This document shows, piece after piece, positions 9,700 through 23,400 of a stretch of 64,000 bases of DNA. The stretch is taken from positions 310,001 through 374,000 of the forward strand of contig JAGKQI010000085.1 of the NCBI GenBank assembly GCA_018806915.1, in the 5' to 3' direction. Under the pieces are notes generated by a model. The model was given only the letters and a program-made list of their open reading frames with translations. It searched no databases and was not told where the DNA came from. How positions within the stretch are numbered: the first letter of the stretch is position 1; every line of letters starts with the position of its first letter. Origin of the DNA: Phytophthora colocasiae. Taxonomy: Eukaryota > Oomycota > Peronosporomycetes > Peronosporales > Peronosporaceae. The position numbers and the translations under genes are program-made.

Positions 9700-10417
9700 T
9701 TGGGCAAATATTCTTTGGCACGCGCGCAGACTCTAGACAATTATTTCGATCAAACGTCTCTCCTCCGACTGTTTTTCGTCGTTATTCTGATGCCATTTCC
9801 AGCTTTACTATTGGAACTGGCGTGCGAGCTTGTTCCATTGCGAGACCCGAAAGAAGGGTGGAAGGTTAACACTGGTGTTGCGTACTCATCACAACCACTA
9901 ATAAGTATCAATCGGTGAATCTCTTCCGAGCTACAATAGTGAAAAACCAAGTCGCTCCTTCCGATAGTAAACCTGCAGCACCTTCTTCTCAAAACTTGGA
10001 TCCAAATTGGACCGTAATTGGCGAAAAATGTTGTGTCGCTTGGAATATTTGGTTTTAATCAAGTACATTGAGAGTGTCACGCCCACAGTTTACGTGCTCT
10101 ATTTGGTGATCGTGTACAGCCTTCCAAGTGCCAAATATTATCCTCACACTCGCAGTTTAACGCTGGTTGATCTTCGAACAAACATTGAAAGTATTATGAT
10201 GTATGCTTCAGCACAGATGATATCTTTACTATGGCTCCATCTCTTACTAAAGCGCAGATTCGGTATTTCATTGCTTTATCAGCTTGCTTTTGTTCTGGAA
10301 AATGTATTGGAACTGGCTCAAGGGCGTTTACTCGTGTGGATCATGCCACTGCTGCAGATCACACTGGTGCACTTTGGTTTAGATTTCAGCTTTCAGTTTT
10401 TATGGTTACAGCATGAT
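9700..10417 (+). pseudogene. Remnant of an oomycete multi-pass membrane protein family
   Basis: Two plus-strand pieces. The first (about 9720-9885) reads TSLLRLFFVVILMPFPALLL and ELVPLRDPKEGW, resembling the N-terminal signature of a large Phytophthora multi-pass membrane family. The second (about 10025-10417) reads RLEYLVLIKYIESVTP...SAKYYPHT...LLYQLAFVLE and ends after several hydrophobic segments, resembling that family's C-terminal half. The middle membrane segments are missing and stops separate the pieces. Assignment to the family is from memory of its recurrent motifs, not from a search. Its function is unknown. Confidence 0.55.
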
Positions 10418-10473
10418 TAACTGTTTCAAATGTGAAAAGTATCTTTCAGTTTTCTTGAAGCGACACTACCAAC

Positions 10474-13400
10474 ATGGGGAGCTATTATGGCGAGCATGAA
10501 CACTTTTATACTGGTTATAATGAATACGCTGGGAGTTTTGGACCTCTTAAAGCTTCGTCCTCTTCTTCATTTCGATCTCGAGGACGCCAACCACCAAATC
10601 GCCGTGGATTTTCGGATCTAGGGAACACGCGAAAACATGGGAAGCCTGTTGCTCGAGAATTTGATCGTCGTGCTAAATATCTAGCTAATCGCAAGGCGAA
10701 ACGAGAAATTCGACCACCAGAAGAGGATAGTGATGGTACTGGAGACTTGCAAGATAAGGAGAACGAGCCAGAAAGTGGCCCCCAAGGCCTCCAGAGACAA
10801 GTCTGGCTACCTACGCGCAACTTCACATTCCGACAAAGAGTTGGGAAACTAGATACAAGGGCTATCGCTCGCCTTGATCTCGAGAAAATTGCAGCTACTA
10901 CAGACATCGAAACTATCCAGAGACATCTCGAGAATTTGGCTTTTTCAGATGTGACGGTGGATGATGTGCAACATTATTCAGATGACTATTTTCTCAAACT
11001 ATTCCAGATTGCGCAGGTATTAGCTATTTTTCTGTTAGATGAAGGATTGTTTCGTTATTAACGTTCTCTGCATGTAGCTTACATTGGAGTATCTGATGCA
11101 CGTGCAAGACTCCCTTGTGGATCACACAGAAGGGCTGGAGAAACAGTGTGAGCAGCTGATGACTGAATGTCAACAGCTCGAGGCTGAAAATGGACAGCAT
11201 GAGACGGAGATTGCAAGTTTGAAGCGCGAGATCCGACAAAAACAACGCACAATGGCAACGTTGGAGCTGATGCTACTCAATGCGTCGGCTTCGAATCGTA
11301 TTAGCTCTTCAGCAAAAGAAAATGCTGCTCGAGAAGCCAATGCTCTTGTGGACGATCTACTGAATAACCGTGCAGAGAATGAAGAAGAGGGGTCCATCGC
11401 TAGCCGTAAGTCGTTTCGTTCAACGATTTTAAGCTCACTGATGAATGTTTTTCCTGTGTTATACAGCGGTATCCTGCGTGCTGTGTGGGAAGCGGTTTGT
11501 ATCTCCAGAGTATTTAATCCGTCATCAGCAGAGACGTCATCAAGATGCAAAGGGAAAGAAGAAGAAGAAGAATAAGAGTTCACCCTCCAGCAGCGATAGT
11601 GAGAAAGAGAAGAAGAAACCACAGAAACCTACCCCACTGCCAAAAGAAATTCTTGATGCGCTGGAAGAAAAGAATCAATTGGCGAAGCAGCTCCTGGCTT
11701 TACAAGACCAAGTTCGTGTTGATCACGAAACGAGAGATAGGCAGCGTCAACAACTTGAGAATCAGCAGAATCAAATGAGCTCGCGAGTGGAACAGTACAT
11801 GGAAAAGCTACAAAGTACACTTGTCGAGATTGAGAAGAAGCAAGAGGCGACTAAGCAAGATCTGCGGCAATATACACAGGAAGCGATCGCTCGCCTACAA
11901 ATGGAGGCTACGAATGCAGAGCTCCTGCGTCTCCAAGCTCAGAAACCTTCACGCGCAGGGAGATTAGAGAATGATGATATTGATCAAGCAGAGAAATCCA
12001 AAAAGGAGGAGGAGAGATGGTCTGAGAAGGTGGAGAAGCTGATGGACACTTTTATGAAGGCTCAAGCTCAAAAACAGCAGGAAGTTGATGCTCTTGAGCA
12101 AGAGAGCAGCAAGTTGTGGTCGAAGTACAACAAGTTGAAGAAGAAACGTCGTCGTCCAGAGCCTACGATGAGACTCGCTGATTTAACTGCTCTGGGTGTT
12201 GAACACTTCGGTGTTGATCGGGGTGAAGTGATGGAAACGGAGACTGAGAAGCCAGCAGTGGTTAAACCAATTGTCCGTCTTGAAGATAAACGAGTTCAGA
12301 CTGATGAAGAAGCTGAAGAGAAACCTTCAAAACGAATGCCGATGGTTTGTGAAAAAATTCAAACAGACCTAGAAATGAAAGTATCTCCTACGCTGGTGGC
12401 TATAGTACCACCCATCCGAATGGAGCGCGTTATTCCTCCGCCATTTATTGAAGTTCCACCCGGCCCAGCTCCAAAGAAAGTGGAAGTTCCCACGGTTGTA
12501 CCTGTTTCGATTGAGGAGAAAGTGGTTAAACCAGTTGATTCTAAAGCAAAACTCCAGCAAGCAGCTCACACAATTGGGAAGCTGGCACTTGGATTCCTCG
12601 CTCGTCGGGCTCTAGCGAAGACATCAAACTGGCGCATTCAGATTAGCATTTCTTCGTTGGAAGAAGCTCTTACTGCTCTTGAATTGCAGTATGCCCGACA
12701 AAACTATGGTGATCGACTGTTTGTACAAGTGGATGAAGCCATGACAGCCAATGAGTTACGAGTTTCCATCGCTAAAGCTCTGTCTGGAGAGAATGAATTC
12801 GAAGTGGAGAACCCTGTGGAAAATGATCCTAAAGTCACAGCTACAATGACCTACCATCGCGTTCTACTTCACCACAAACACACTGGCACTGAGTTATCTG
12901 GTGACATGGTAATCCACAAGCTCAAGAACGTTATTGAGGTTGAAATCATTCCGTACCACGAGGAGGCAGCCACTCAAGTGGGGGAAGTGATCCAAGCTCA
13001 TGGGATCATTTCAGACCGTATTGAGAATATTAAGCGTGCCTCGATGGAGCTGTCACTATCTGCCATACCATCAGATGATGAAAACTTGCAAAGTAGAATC
13101 GTCTCAATTGTACGATTGCAAGCTCTGGTTCGAGGATTTCTTGCCAAGAAGAATGTTGAGCTTCTGAAAATTGATCGTCTGGTGGATGCACGACTTGTAA
13201 GGAGAAAGTCAGTATCTACTGGTGAAAAAACTCTTGGACCTTCCTGGATGACTCTCGACCCTGTGCTAGCGGCTGAATACGAGAAAGCACAAAAACGATT
13301 GACAGAATTATTGCGCGCTAAACTGCAACGAGACGAGGAAGACGATCTTACACTCTTAGCGAACGCTGACTATGAGAAACAGATTGTTGATGTCGAAACA

Positions 13401-14123
13401 GAACAAAAACAACTCCCGAATGATGCACGGCATCGAATTCAATTGATCACCGAGCGGTTGGACTCCCTGGCAACGGGTGAGTACCGTCGAAGAACATCCA
13501 ATAGAGAGCAAGAAGGAAAAACACGAACCTCCGGTGCTGCGAAGATCCACCGAGCAGTTCAAGTGGAAGTGGTGAGAAAGCGGTTGAAGCGACTCATTGC
13601 TGATAACGAAGTGCGAAATCCAAAGGTTTCTCGGATTATCCAGGCGTACGAGCAAGTCGATCCAGAGCGCTTGGCGTCGACGAGTGAGTTACTATCATCG
13701 TGGCTTTTAAAGAGCAGAGACGGCCAGGACAGCTTCGACCCGAGTGAAATTGATCAGTTTGCGAACGCCTACGAGGAAGGCACGTCCCCAGTCGAAGTTT
13801 TGGATCCCAAAGTTAGTGAAGAGAAGGAATCTTCGCTTATTGAAACCAAGATGGACGAAAAGCAGGAGGAACAGCCTTCAATCCCTCAACCTTTAACTCC
13901 TAGATTGGAGTTAGATAGTGTGGAAGCAGCTAGTGAAGAGACGATTGCTCGTCCTGGCACACCAGTTCCAGAAACTGAAGCGAACAGTGAACCTGTTGCA
14001 GAAGTCGGTCGTTCACCTCGACCAAAGCCTGGCGTTCATGAGATTTCTCCATTTTCCCCGACACCGTTGATTTCTCGACGCTCTGCAGCCCGCAGAGGAA
14101 CGAGCTTCGACAACGCCAGATGA
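10474..14123 (+). CDS. DZIP1-like (iguana) C2H2 zinc-finger, coiled-coil protein
   Basis: Predicted joined CDS 10474..11016, 11078..11405, 11467..14123; both introns are 61 nt and start with GT and end with AG; 1175 residues. A basic, serine-rich N-terminus leads into a Dzip N-terminal domain (about 112-240; F.FR.RVGKLD...I..LDLEKI...TIQ.HL, then QIAQLTLEYL across the first splice junction). A single C2H2 finger, C294-x2-C297...H310-x4-H315, crosses the second junction. Long Lys/Glu/Gln-rich coiled coils follow (about 330-480), and IQ-like segments are near 656-672 and 836-855. In animals DZIP1 proteins act at the basal body and ciliary transition zone; here a role in zoospore flagella is inferred. 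It is convergent with the DAHP synthase gene, 140 bp apart. Confidence 0.8.
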
Positions 14124-14263
14124 TAAGCACCTGTTATAGGAAGAAGTAGCAGATCAAGATCCGGTGTATTGAAACGACGAGTTACGCTGATACTACTAGT
14201 AGTAAATGGTTAGCAATTGCAAGCATCTACCTCAACGCCACCAGAGACCTTCTCCTTTTCTCT

Positions 14264-15842
<1,579 letters not shown>

Positions 15843-15993
15843 TCAGGTAAATCGGACGGTGTGTGGTCGAGTATACAAACTTCAAGTTAATTCCCAGCGG
15901 GCACCTCAGGAATTTTCTCCTGGTCGAGCAAAAACAATGTTTTTGGTCGTGGCTCATCATGGGATTAAGTTGCTACTTAGTTTATGGCTTTCA

Positions 15994-18234
15994 CTAGGTG
16001 ATCACTTCGAACCGTTCGTCTTCACTCATGACACTAGACGACTCACTCACACGTACGCTACCCTGTTCTGGGCCATTGTTCTCCATATACACACGACCAG
16101 TGCTCACGAAGCCGATGACGTTAAGCAGATCCGCCTGCTCCGCGATGGACTTATCCAGATCCTTGAAAGCGGACAGATCTGATAAGCGGGGAGCACTGCT
16201 CGTGTCGCTCATCATGCACGAATTGCGCTTGGTCACTTCCAGAGCCTCTTGAGCACGTTGAGAGATCTCCCGTAACCGGCTCGCCATGTCGTTGTCACGG
16301 GATTCCTGCGACCCGCGACGGTCCGACGACGTGTACTTGTTGTAGCTGCTGAAGCTGCTGCAACTCTCCCGACTAGGTTCCTGTGGGTCGTACTCGTCCG
16401 TTTCCAATGGAACGCCATACTCGCGGTTGTCAAAACCATCGTACGATTCCATTGGGTCTGTTTCCAATCGAGAGCGTCGCTTTTCACGCTGTGTTCGGAT
16501 GGACAGGGGGCTGATAGGCACTTCACCAGCACTGGACATGTGGATTGTAGTACCGACGTAGAGTGGGGTCGGTCGGTTGGGGCGCTTGCTCTTGTTGTCT
16601 GAAGGACCCCCGCTCGAATTGGCTGCCAGCTTCTGCAACGAACTGGTGCTTGTGCTGCTGCTCTGGTTTGACTTTTTGCCAACGTTTGAGGGGCGGTGGT
16701 CTCCCTCGTCTGCTGAAGCATGGTACAGGTTGTTATCGAACAGAAGGAACGACGGGTTTGCGCGTGCGCTTCCACCCTCGCTCTGGTTGCTCATTTTGCG
16801 CCGTGCAGTGGTCACGCAAGTTCTACAGAACAGCACGAATTCGGGACGACTGGAAGTCGGCGTGGGCACATCAAAGCTGTCGCTGTTAAACGCCTTGGCT
16901 CGGCTTGAAACCTCACAGTCCTTACACATGTTTTCACCACACGCACTGCATTGGGATCTTGGTCGAACTAACGAAAACTTCTTGTTGCAAACATTGCAAT
17001 GCTTGCGCTCACTGTTTAAATAAATGAACAACGTGACAGTCGGTCAGTTCAATACGCTCGTCGAGTTGCAGCTTCTCACGTACCCTGCGATCATGCGCTG
17101 GAATTTGTGGCCTTCAACCTGTTGTGCCATGTACTTCGCCTCCTGAACCTTGTTTAAATTCGTGACTAGGGACGTAAAAGTCTCGTGCACAAAGTTGATG
17201 AGCTTGCTAGAAGAATGGCCATTCAGTCCCATTGATCCCTGCCACAGCACGTTGGTGGTACGGGTCTCAGTGTTCTCCTTAAATAACAGTACGGACGACA
17301 TTTTACCGCGTATCAGGCCCAGTGAGTTTTCCAACGACGCACACTCCTTCACATCGACAGACTGGATAACCAGGTAGCCTATCTTGTCCTTGTTACTGTC
17401 CAGCGCCGTGCCCATACTCCTAAGGTAGCAGAGATCTCGGCTTTTCGAGAACAATCCAGGCGAACGACTCGCCAGCCAATTGAGACCGAGATAGTGGTGG
17501 GGTTTGTCGTCTGTCCGAGTTTCCAGAGCGTTCAGCACGACAGCGTCCAGAGCATTCTCAACGAGGAACGTCGAGTTACTACGGAAGTCCGTGGTGTTGT
17601 CCGAGTAGAGTGCATTAAGGCAGTTTTCAACCGACATCTGCGCTTTGCCCATGCATCGGAACTCGAGTTGTCGATGGCCATTTCGGTCGCGAGCGTCGCG
17701 TCGACGGGAGTATGTACGGATACCCGTTTCTCGAAAATGACGCTGGGAATTCGAGAGTTTCCACCCGTTCGTTCCGTCCTCATAGCTCATCGCCCACTTG
17801 GCCTTCTGCGTGGCCTCCGAGGACAATTGATCGGCCTGCTCTTTCAGAAACGCATGCTGTTCAGGTGAAAACGTGATGGCGGGGAAGTAGTCGGCAGCCA
17901 GGGGGAAGCGCGAATTGTTACTCGACGACACCCGCTCCAGCATCGACGGCCGCACATTGTGCTCGCGCGAGTTATCCATTTTCACGCGGACCGGAGCGGC
18001 GGAGACCTGCGCAACGAATTGGCCGATGCACAATGCGACCCGCAGGTGGCTGGCCGGCGCCGACTGTCGTTCGGTCGCGCATGTGGTGTCTGAACTCTGC
18101 AACGTTGTCCATTCCTTGTCCCGTGTACACACGCTGAAAATGTGACGGCTAAAATTGGGATGGCTATTTTTAGCTACAGAATCCGCCATCTCTTCGAATA
18201 CCAACGATCGTATCGGATTAGACATGGAAATCAA
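15994..18234 (-). CDS. START-like domain plus FYVE-type zinc finger protein
   Basis: Predicted exons 18234..17084 and 17011..15994 on the minus strand (72-nt intron, GTACGT...AACAG), 722 residues from the first ATG. The ATG at 17979 (MDNSREHN) is an alternative start, because the conserved part begins just after it with RFPLAADYFPAITFSPEQ. A START-like lipid-binding region covers about residues 110-380. A FYVE-type finger follows the splice junction: four CxxC pairs, CNVC, CSAC, CKDC and CRTC, with RPRSQCSACG in place of the canonical RRHHCRxCG. The C-terminus (430-722) is low-complexity and Ser/Arg-rich. This START-FYVE pairing is abundant in oomycetes. Binding of endosomal phosphatidylinositol 3-phosphate is inferred, and the weakened basic motif makes it uncertain. 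It lies upstream of DAHP synthase on the same strand, 199 bp apart. Confidence 0.75.
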
Positions 18235-18754
18235 GTTTTAAAGCAAGAATAGAAGCGCTAAGACAGTTAAACCCGTTAAAACGAATACCTATTGTTAAAC
18301 GCGAAATAAAACTGTATTTAAGGACGATGGTAGTTGAAGAGAGGGCAGATTCTGTATTTTTAAAGGTTGGCAATGGCTAAAAACATGCTCCAAATGACAT
18401 GGAGCTTTTAGGGATTTTCTACGGACATGTGGAGGAAAACCGACTTGGATGAGGCACGTCTGGTTGTCCGTGCTGCGTAGTGAATGTTACGTGGAGGTGG
18501 TCATCTGACAACGCGAGGAGCAAGTGGTTGTTGCATACAAGTCTCTTGACTCAAAGGGGTGAAAGTGACGAAAAAATACAGTGCTCGCAAACAGGGACCT
18601 ACGAACGAAATGCGTTCCGCGATCCAAATGTATGGGTGGGCGATCTCCACATCATTTCCTACACGGTTGAGCAAAAAGACACGGGGGAGGGGTCGGACTA
18701 CAACCCAGCGCTTCGGTCGGTTGATCGGTGTCGTTGCCAGCAACCCGCAGCGCT
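18235..18754. other. Upstream region of the START-FYVE gene, nothing else recognised
   Basis: About 520 bp with no convincing gene on either strand. It must contain the promoter of the START-FYVE gene (minus) and, if real, that of the small membrane protein at 18755 (plus). Confidence 0.35.
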
Positions 18755-19166
18755 ATGGAGAAGATGGTTGAAGAAGTGCAGCTCGAGACTTTTGAGTCGA
18801 AAGGCAACAGGGTTGTGCTGTTGCCTTGGCAAGAAACAAGCCGCTTCGCTTTCGCGTGGTCGTATCCCGTTGCTCTTGCTCTTCTTGCCTACCTTGGTAC
18901 AGGAAGAGCTCCACTATCGGTCGGCTGTGATGTTATCGCCTCAGATGCTTGCTGTGCTGGGCAGATCCATGTTGAAGTCGATGTTGAAGCAGTTCAATCG
19001 TTTAAGAGCCATAGCTTTACTGTACGGTATTGTATTCTTTATGCTGAAGCAGATCGAGCACCCACACCCTCTGCTAAACGGCCAAGTTGCTGACAGAGGA
19101 CGGTATCCTTGGCGCTCAGGGCCATCTCCGGCTTGTGGTGGTCTGGCAAGAAAGCACCCCGTTTAG
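18755..19166 (+). CDS. Possible small membrane protein (two exons), hypothetical
   Basis: The ATG at 18755 opens MEKMVEEVQLETFESKGNR. A GT...TACAG intron with a good pyrimidine tract (18812-18902) would join this to EELHYRSAVMLSPQMLAVLG and then RLRAIALLYGIVFFMLKQ, one clear membrane helix, giving 106 residues. The helical part is the only protein-like sequence in any frame here. The last 128 bp overlap the 3' end of the gene on the other strand, which makes the C-terminal tail doubtful. The product is not recognised. Confidence 0.33.
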
Positions 19167-21661
19167 CTGCTGCTAGTTGCTTGTCTACTTCAGAGAAGAA
19201 CGAGACTGGGGTAAGCCCCCAATGAGTTTCCTCAGATCTTCGTGGCCCACACCGCGACAGTGGGGCAGAGTTGCTTCCATCTTGAACCTCATCAACTGCC
19301 CACTTTTCAGCAAGTCGATGCAACGTTGCAGCCTTCACTTGTCTGTACACGATAGTCTGGGCAATCTCAGCCAGAACTGGGGGGAGCAGAGTTGAGTTGG
19401 CGCTTGACTCGCTCACTAGGCTGCAATGAGGACAGGCCATCACAGGTGGCTCTCGGGTTCGACGTTCAGTTGAAGCTGCCAGTTCCTGGCTGACCCGACG
19501 ACCTTGAGCGCGGCGACACGCCTGGCACACTGCCGTCGAGAATGGGATATCGACTCCAGCAGCAGAAATCACCACACAAATCAGCACCCTCCGTCCTCCC
19601 TTTCGTTTCAAGGGCTGCTTTGACCCCACGAATCGGTCGAGAGCTCGAACTTCGCTGTCAGTGAGCTGCATGGAAATAAAAGTCAACAACAAAAAGTCAA
19701 TAGATATGCCTAAGATGGTACTTTACCGAGTCGCTGAGCATGACAAGTTCGTAGCCATTCGTTGGACCACTATTGTCTACGACGCCAGAGCTGGGCTGGC
19801 GGGTAAAGTGAGATACCGCTTGCTCGCCGCTACTTGCAAGGTCCCACTGAAAACCCTCGCGTCGTAGAACATTTTCAATTGCTAATTGCTGCTTAGCAGC
19901 CTTTTCCACCAGCAAAACCCGAGGCAAGTGATCCATTTTCCCCGATAGGTTGGCGTTTTTTGTGGTTGGAGCTACGCGAAGTGCCAGTCCGCCGAAACTT
20001 GATACATTTACAAGCCGTGAATCGTAAAACCTGGTACAATAACCTCAGTCAATACTCGGATAATAATGCAACTATTTAGTTTTCGCACGTGAGGAAGGTA
20101 GGGACAGCACGAATCCTATAACGCTCAGCCAGTGCCGGAGATTCAGCGAGGTCACATTTAACTAGACGGCATTTGTTTCTGAATCAATATGTTGGATCTC
20201 CGTTAGTGAAATTATTGCGGGAGGGAAAGGAAGTACTTACTCTGTTGTTGCTGAGGTCAAAGGATTCCTATTTCGCTCTGAGAGGATTAACTGAACCTGT
20301 TCAAGCATTGATTCTGTGGCTCTCGACTGGCGATCATCAGCACGTAAGCAGGCAACCACCACTAACTCGTCATTCGTACATTTGTCTCGAAGAAACGAAT
20401 CGAGATTCGAGCCCCGAACAGTGGTCAAGCGCTCGCCCACTGATTTCGTTCCACCTCCGGCAATTTGTATTTCTTGAGAGTAGCGTCCGCTTGCATTCGT
20501 TAGAGACCCAGTTCGAGGGAGTCCAGGGTTTTCCTGCGTGATCATTTGATGAATCTCTACAGATCCAAGCCACTTGCCGTTGGATTCGTTCTTCAGACGT
20601 TTTAACGACTCGGATGCGTCGCTAGCTTGTACCACCGACCCGAAAAGCGTTGGAACTTGACCAACTTCAAAGCCTGTAGCCCGTAACACTGGAATTTCCC
20701 GAAGACTTTGTAGATGTGCTTTCTCTCTCCAATTCCCATCTGCCGCTGGCGTGACTCGGCATCCTTCATATCTGTCAAACTTAGTCTCCAATGTCGAGAC
20801 AATCTGCTTGATCTGACTGTGTGCTAGATCTTTACTTCTTGGCTTTGACTTGCTCCTTTTCTCCAGAGACTCGAGTTCTATTTGCTTATGTCGCTGCAGT
20901 AAAGTTGGTACTTCTTGTTCAATCACTAGTTTTCCACGATGAGGTCCTTCCGTCACGCGGCGAGCACGATCAAGATACGAGTCCGACCGACGAAAGCATT
21001 CACCACAAGCGAAATCCACCAATATACCGGGACATGGGGCGAACTTAATAGAAATCGAGCTGCGGTCTCGATAAGTAAATATCAAGCTGTCATTGAGGTT
21101 GATAGTTACAGGTTCTGAAGGTGGTGAACCAGCACTCTGTGCCTTAGGGTTCCATCGCCAGGTCTAGCTCAAAGACATGGTTGGAGGGTATGAGGATCAC
21201 ATTTATCAAAAAGTACCTATTGCTACCAGTGCTGTACCTTGAGGATGGCATCCTGGCCATCTAGAATGATCCCGGATTCTTTGGTCAGAATCATTTTCTT
21301 GCCGCCTGGTCTTCCAGCAGACCCCACCTTTGATTTTAAAGAAGATTTCTCAAAGCAGAGATACTACAACGCAATTGAAAAAAAAAATCTTACCGCATGC
21401 TCATTGAGAGTAGCCAAAAGGGTGCGGCTCTTGTTGTCTTCGTAGAATTGAAAGCTGCGCTGATAGTCGTTTATTTTGTTGGCACAAGCTGCCACCCGCC
21501 CCGATTCATAACTACTTGAAAATGAACTCTTGTCACATGGCAATGAAAATACTGAGTATAGTTATTACGTACTAGCAAAAACCGCAGCCGAAGTCATCTA
21601 GCCGAACTGCTACCTCTCCTGCTGGATAGCATTGAGCTAACTCCGCGGTGGACATCACCAT
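19039..21661 (-). CDS. FAM194 (ERICH6)-like protein with thioredoxin-like and receiver-like domains; one apparent frameshift
   Basis: Predicted exons on the minus strand: 21661..21573, 21514..21394, 21327..21238, 21164..20241, 20178..20089, 20030..19727 and 19665..19039, with introns of 58-73 nt, about 747 residues. The N-terminus resembles the FAM194 domain of ERICH6 (GCGFC...YESGRVA, FQFYEDNKSRTLLATL, TWRWNP, INLNDSL..TYRDR). A thioredoxin fold follows (VVVACLRADDRQS...KCDLAESPALAERYRIRAVPTF): the cis-Pro loop is present but there is no CxxC. Then comes a receiver-like fold (RVLLVEKAAKQQ...EGFQWDLASSGEQAV...YELVMLSDS) in which Ser replaces the phospho-Asp. The tail has two CxxC pairs. One extra G in the GGG near 21119-21122 breaks the frame between TWRWNP and INLNDSL, so this is a mutation, a sequence error or mis-splicing. 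A flagellar role is inferred from FAM194. Confidence 0.62.
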
Positions 21662-22183
21662 TTGGCTGGCAACTGCTAGTGTGTGATCGCTTTTTGTTTA
21701 TAGTATACGGGTTTATAACGGTCACCCGTGTACATGGTACACCGTACCACCATGAACATGTATGTACAGATGGCTACAGAATTAAAGTTTAAAAAAAACA
21801 TAAAATTAAAAAAAACTGTTATGTATCGATATCGTCTCCGATCCATACAGCACACACAAGGACTCGAAGGAGGTCAATAAGATCAGCTGCTACCGTGTCA
21901 CTCTCACTAACCAACTCACCAAAGCATTTCTTGTACTCTTTCGCTATCACCTCGATCGCCCAAGCCTCTCGTATCCATCTTGCCATAGTAGCTCGATCTG
22001 TGAAAACGGAGAACCTGGGGGCATGAGCTCGGAGTTGATCGCTCAGATTCACGATCCACACGCACGCAATCTGGAGAAGTCATCCCACAACAGCAGTATT
22101 GGGTTCTTCATGTCTTCCCCACCGCATTTATCACGGCAAGTTTGTCTCCTGCCGTGAATGACGCTCGTCGTTTGCCGCGCATT
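21662..22183. other. Intergenic DNA with a short unassigned minus-strand frame
   Basis: The only open stretch is a minus-strand frame at 21819-22061 (80 residues, MWIVNLSDQLRAHAPRFSVF...). I do not recognise it and see no introns or partners that would extend it. Otherwise the sequence is AT-rich in places with no clear structure. Confidence 0.3.
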
Positions 22184-23174
22184 AGAGGTTTTTAGCAGAA
22201 CTGTGTATTCACGAAAAGTCTGTTGACCATACGGGTTTTACGCCTAACCTCATCGTGGAACTGACAAGTGTGAACAGGTAGGTAGCTTCGAACACACCAT
22301 TTGAACAACAAAATGCTGTTCTTGCTCATCATGGTACAGTGAGCTAACTCGTTCTCCTGGCGCGCTAAACTTTAGGTGGAATAGAATACTTTCGGCACAA
22401 GACATACGGGTGCTGAAGAACGTTGCTAACCTCACTTTCCTAACAGCTCGATAGCAAGAGGACACTGCCTGTCATGTTGGCAATAAAGGAAGACTACGAT
22501 AGCGACATGCTCCAGGTCGTGCGTCAACTGACGCTGGAGGTCGACTCGTAGTCTTCTGCTCGAAGTGCTCGCCTCACGATGGCTTCTTCTACTATTTCAG
22601 ATGCCCAACGGGTAGCGCTAGCCTCGTCCGCCTTCTTTTCCTTTGCTCGTTCCTTTTTGTCGTCTTTAAAAACGTCTTCTAGCAACACATATTGACCCAC
22701 CAAACCTGCCAACGTCTCTTAATGGCTCTGTTTGTTGACAGCATCACGGTTTTCCGCGATCCCGCTTCCCAGGGCGGAACGAAGCTCACCTACACGCCAG
22801 TGTTTTTTCAGGAGCCGCACACGGTCACGCACTTGCTTCTCCTCAACTTTCGTTTGGATAGCTGTAGATACACGCTCTGCTACATGTGTCCACATCCGAG
22901 CGGCATCCTACTTAGCTTCAAATGGCTTCTGGGCAATCACTTCCCTCAAGAGCTCTTTATCATCCTCCTCCGTAAACCGAAACCATCTTGGTCGCCTGCA
23001 GTTAGTTACTGAATGTGAGTAAAACGTTGGTAGAACCCAGCTAATTTTAAGCACCGTCGACATCAGGTCACGCAGAAGCAGGACGGTTCTGCTAAAGTTA
23101 GTTACGGAGACTTGTCGGTTGTGCTGACAGATGATTGACAAGTCTGAACAGGAACGGTTCTGCTAAAAACCTCT
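22184..23174. mobile_element. DNA transposon remnant with terminal inverted repeats
   Basis: The left end AGAGGTTTTTAGCAGAAC (22184-22201) is matched in inverted orientation at 23157-23174, delimiting a 991-bp segment. A 3-bp ATT flanks both sides, a possible target duplication. Related shorter motifs recur near 23090. The interior carries the SANT/Myb-like fragment on the minus strand. No transposase was recognised, so this is a non-autonomous or heavily decayed element. Confidence 0.55.
22524..23015 (-). pseudogene. SANT/Myb-like protein fragment, transposon-associated
   Basis: Minus-strand translation gives RRPRWFRFTEEDDKELLREV, an in-frame TAG, then MWTHVAERVSTAIQTKVEEKQVRDRV (core RVRLLKKHWR), and after a frame change ETLAGLVGQYVLLEDVFKDD...EIVEEAIVRRALRAEDYES. 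This order, a Myb/SANT-like start, a charged middle and a helical C-terminus, resembles DNA-binding proteins of oomycete repeat families. Stops and the frame change make it a pseudogene. The family assignment is tentative. Confidence 0.5.
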
Positions 23175-23400
23175 ATTATCAACTTGAAATGACTGGTCAG
23201 TGTCAAAAACGCGGTACCGTTGTGATTCGGTTTTGTACGACCGTTATAAGCAGAGGAAATTCACTATTCTCTTTCTTGATTGTGATTGGCTGACCGGTAT
23301 ATGCAGGTGACCGGTATAAACAGAGGAAGTCGGTATATAGTTTCGGATTATTTTCAGAAAAATACACTCACTTAAATACGAATCCGGGCAGGCGGCATCC
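23175..23400. repeat. Left flank of the tRNA array, with short direct repeats
   Basis: This AT-richer 226-bp flank holds imperfect direct repeats of GACCG(G)TATAANCAGAGGAA at about 23239 and 23310, plus a shortened form between them. It ends abruptly where the first array unit begins at 23401. Confidence 0.5.

Noticed and set aside
9700..10420. An intact membrane protein gene with an intron
   Set aside because: The missing central membrane segments cannot be hidden in the short gap between the two conserved pieces, so a deletion remnant fits better.
18480..19166. Plus-strand frame of 228 codons from the upstream start
   Set aside because: Its first part has no protein-like character and crosses the probable intron; only the segment after 18902 in this frame looks coding.
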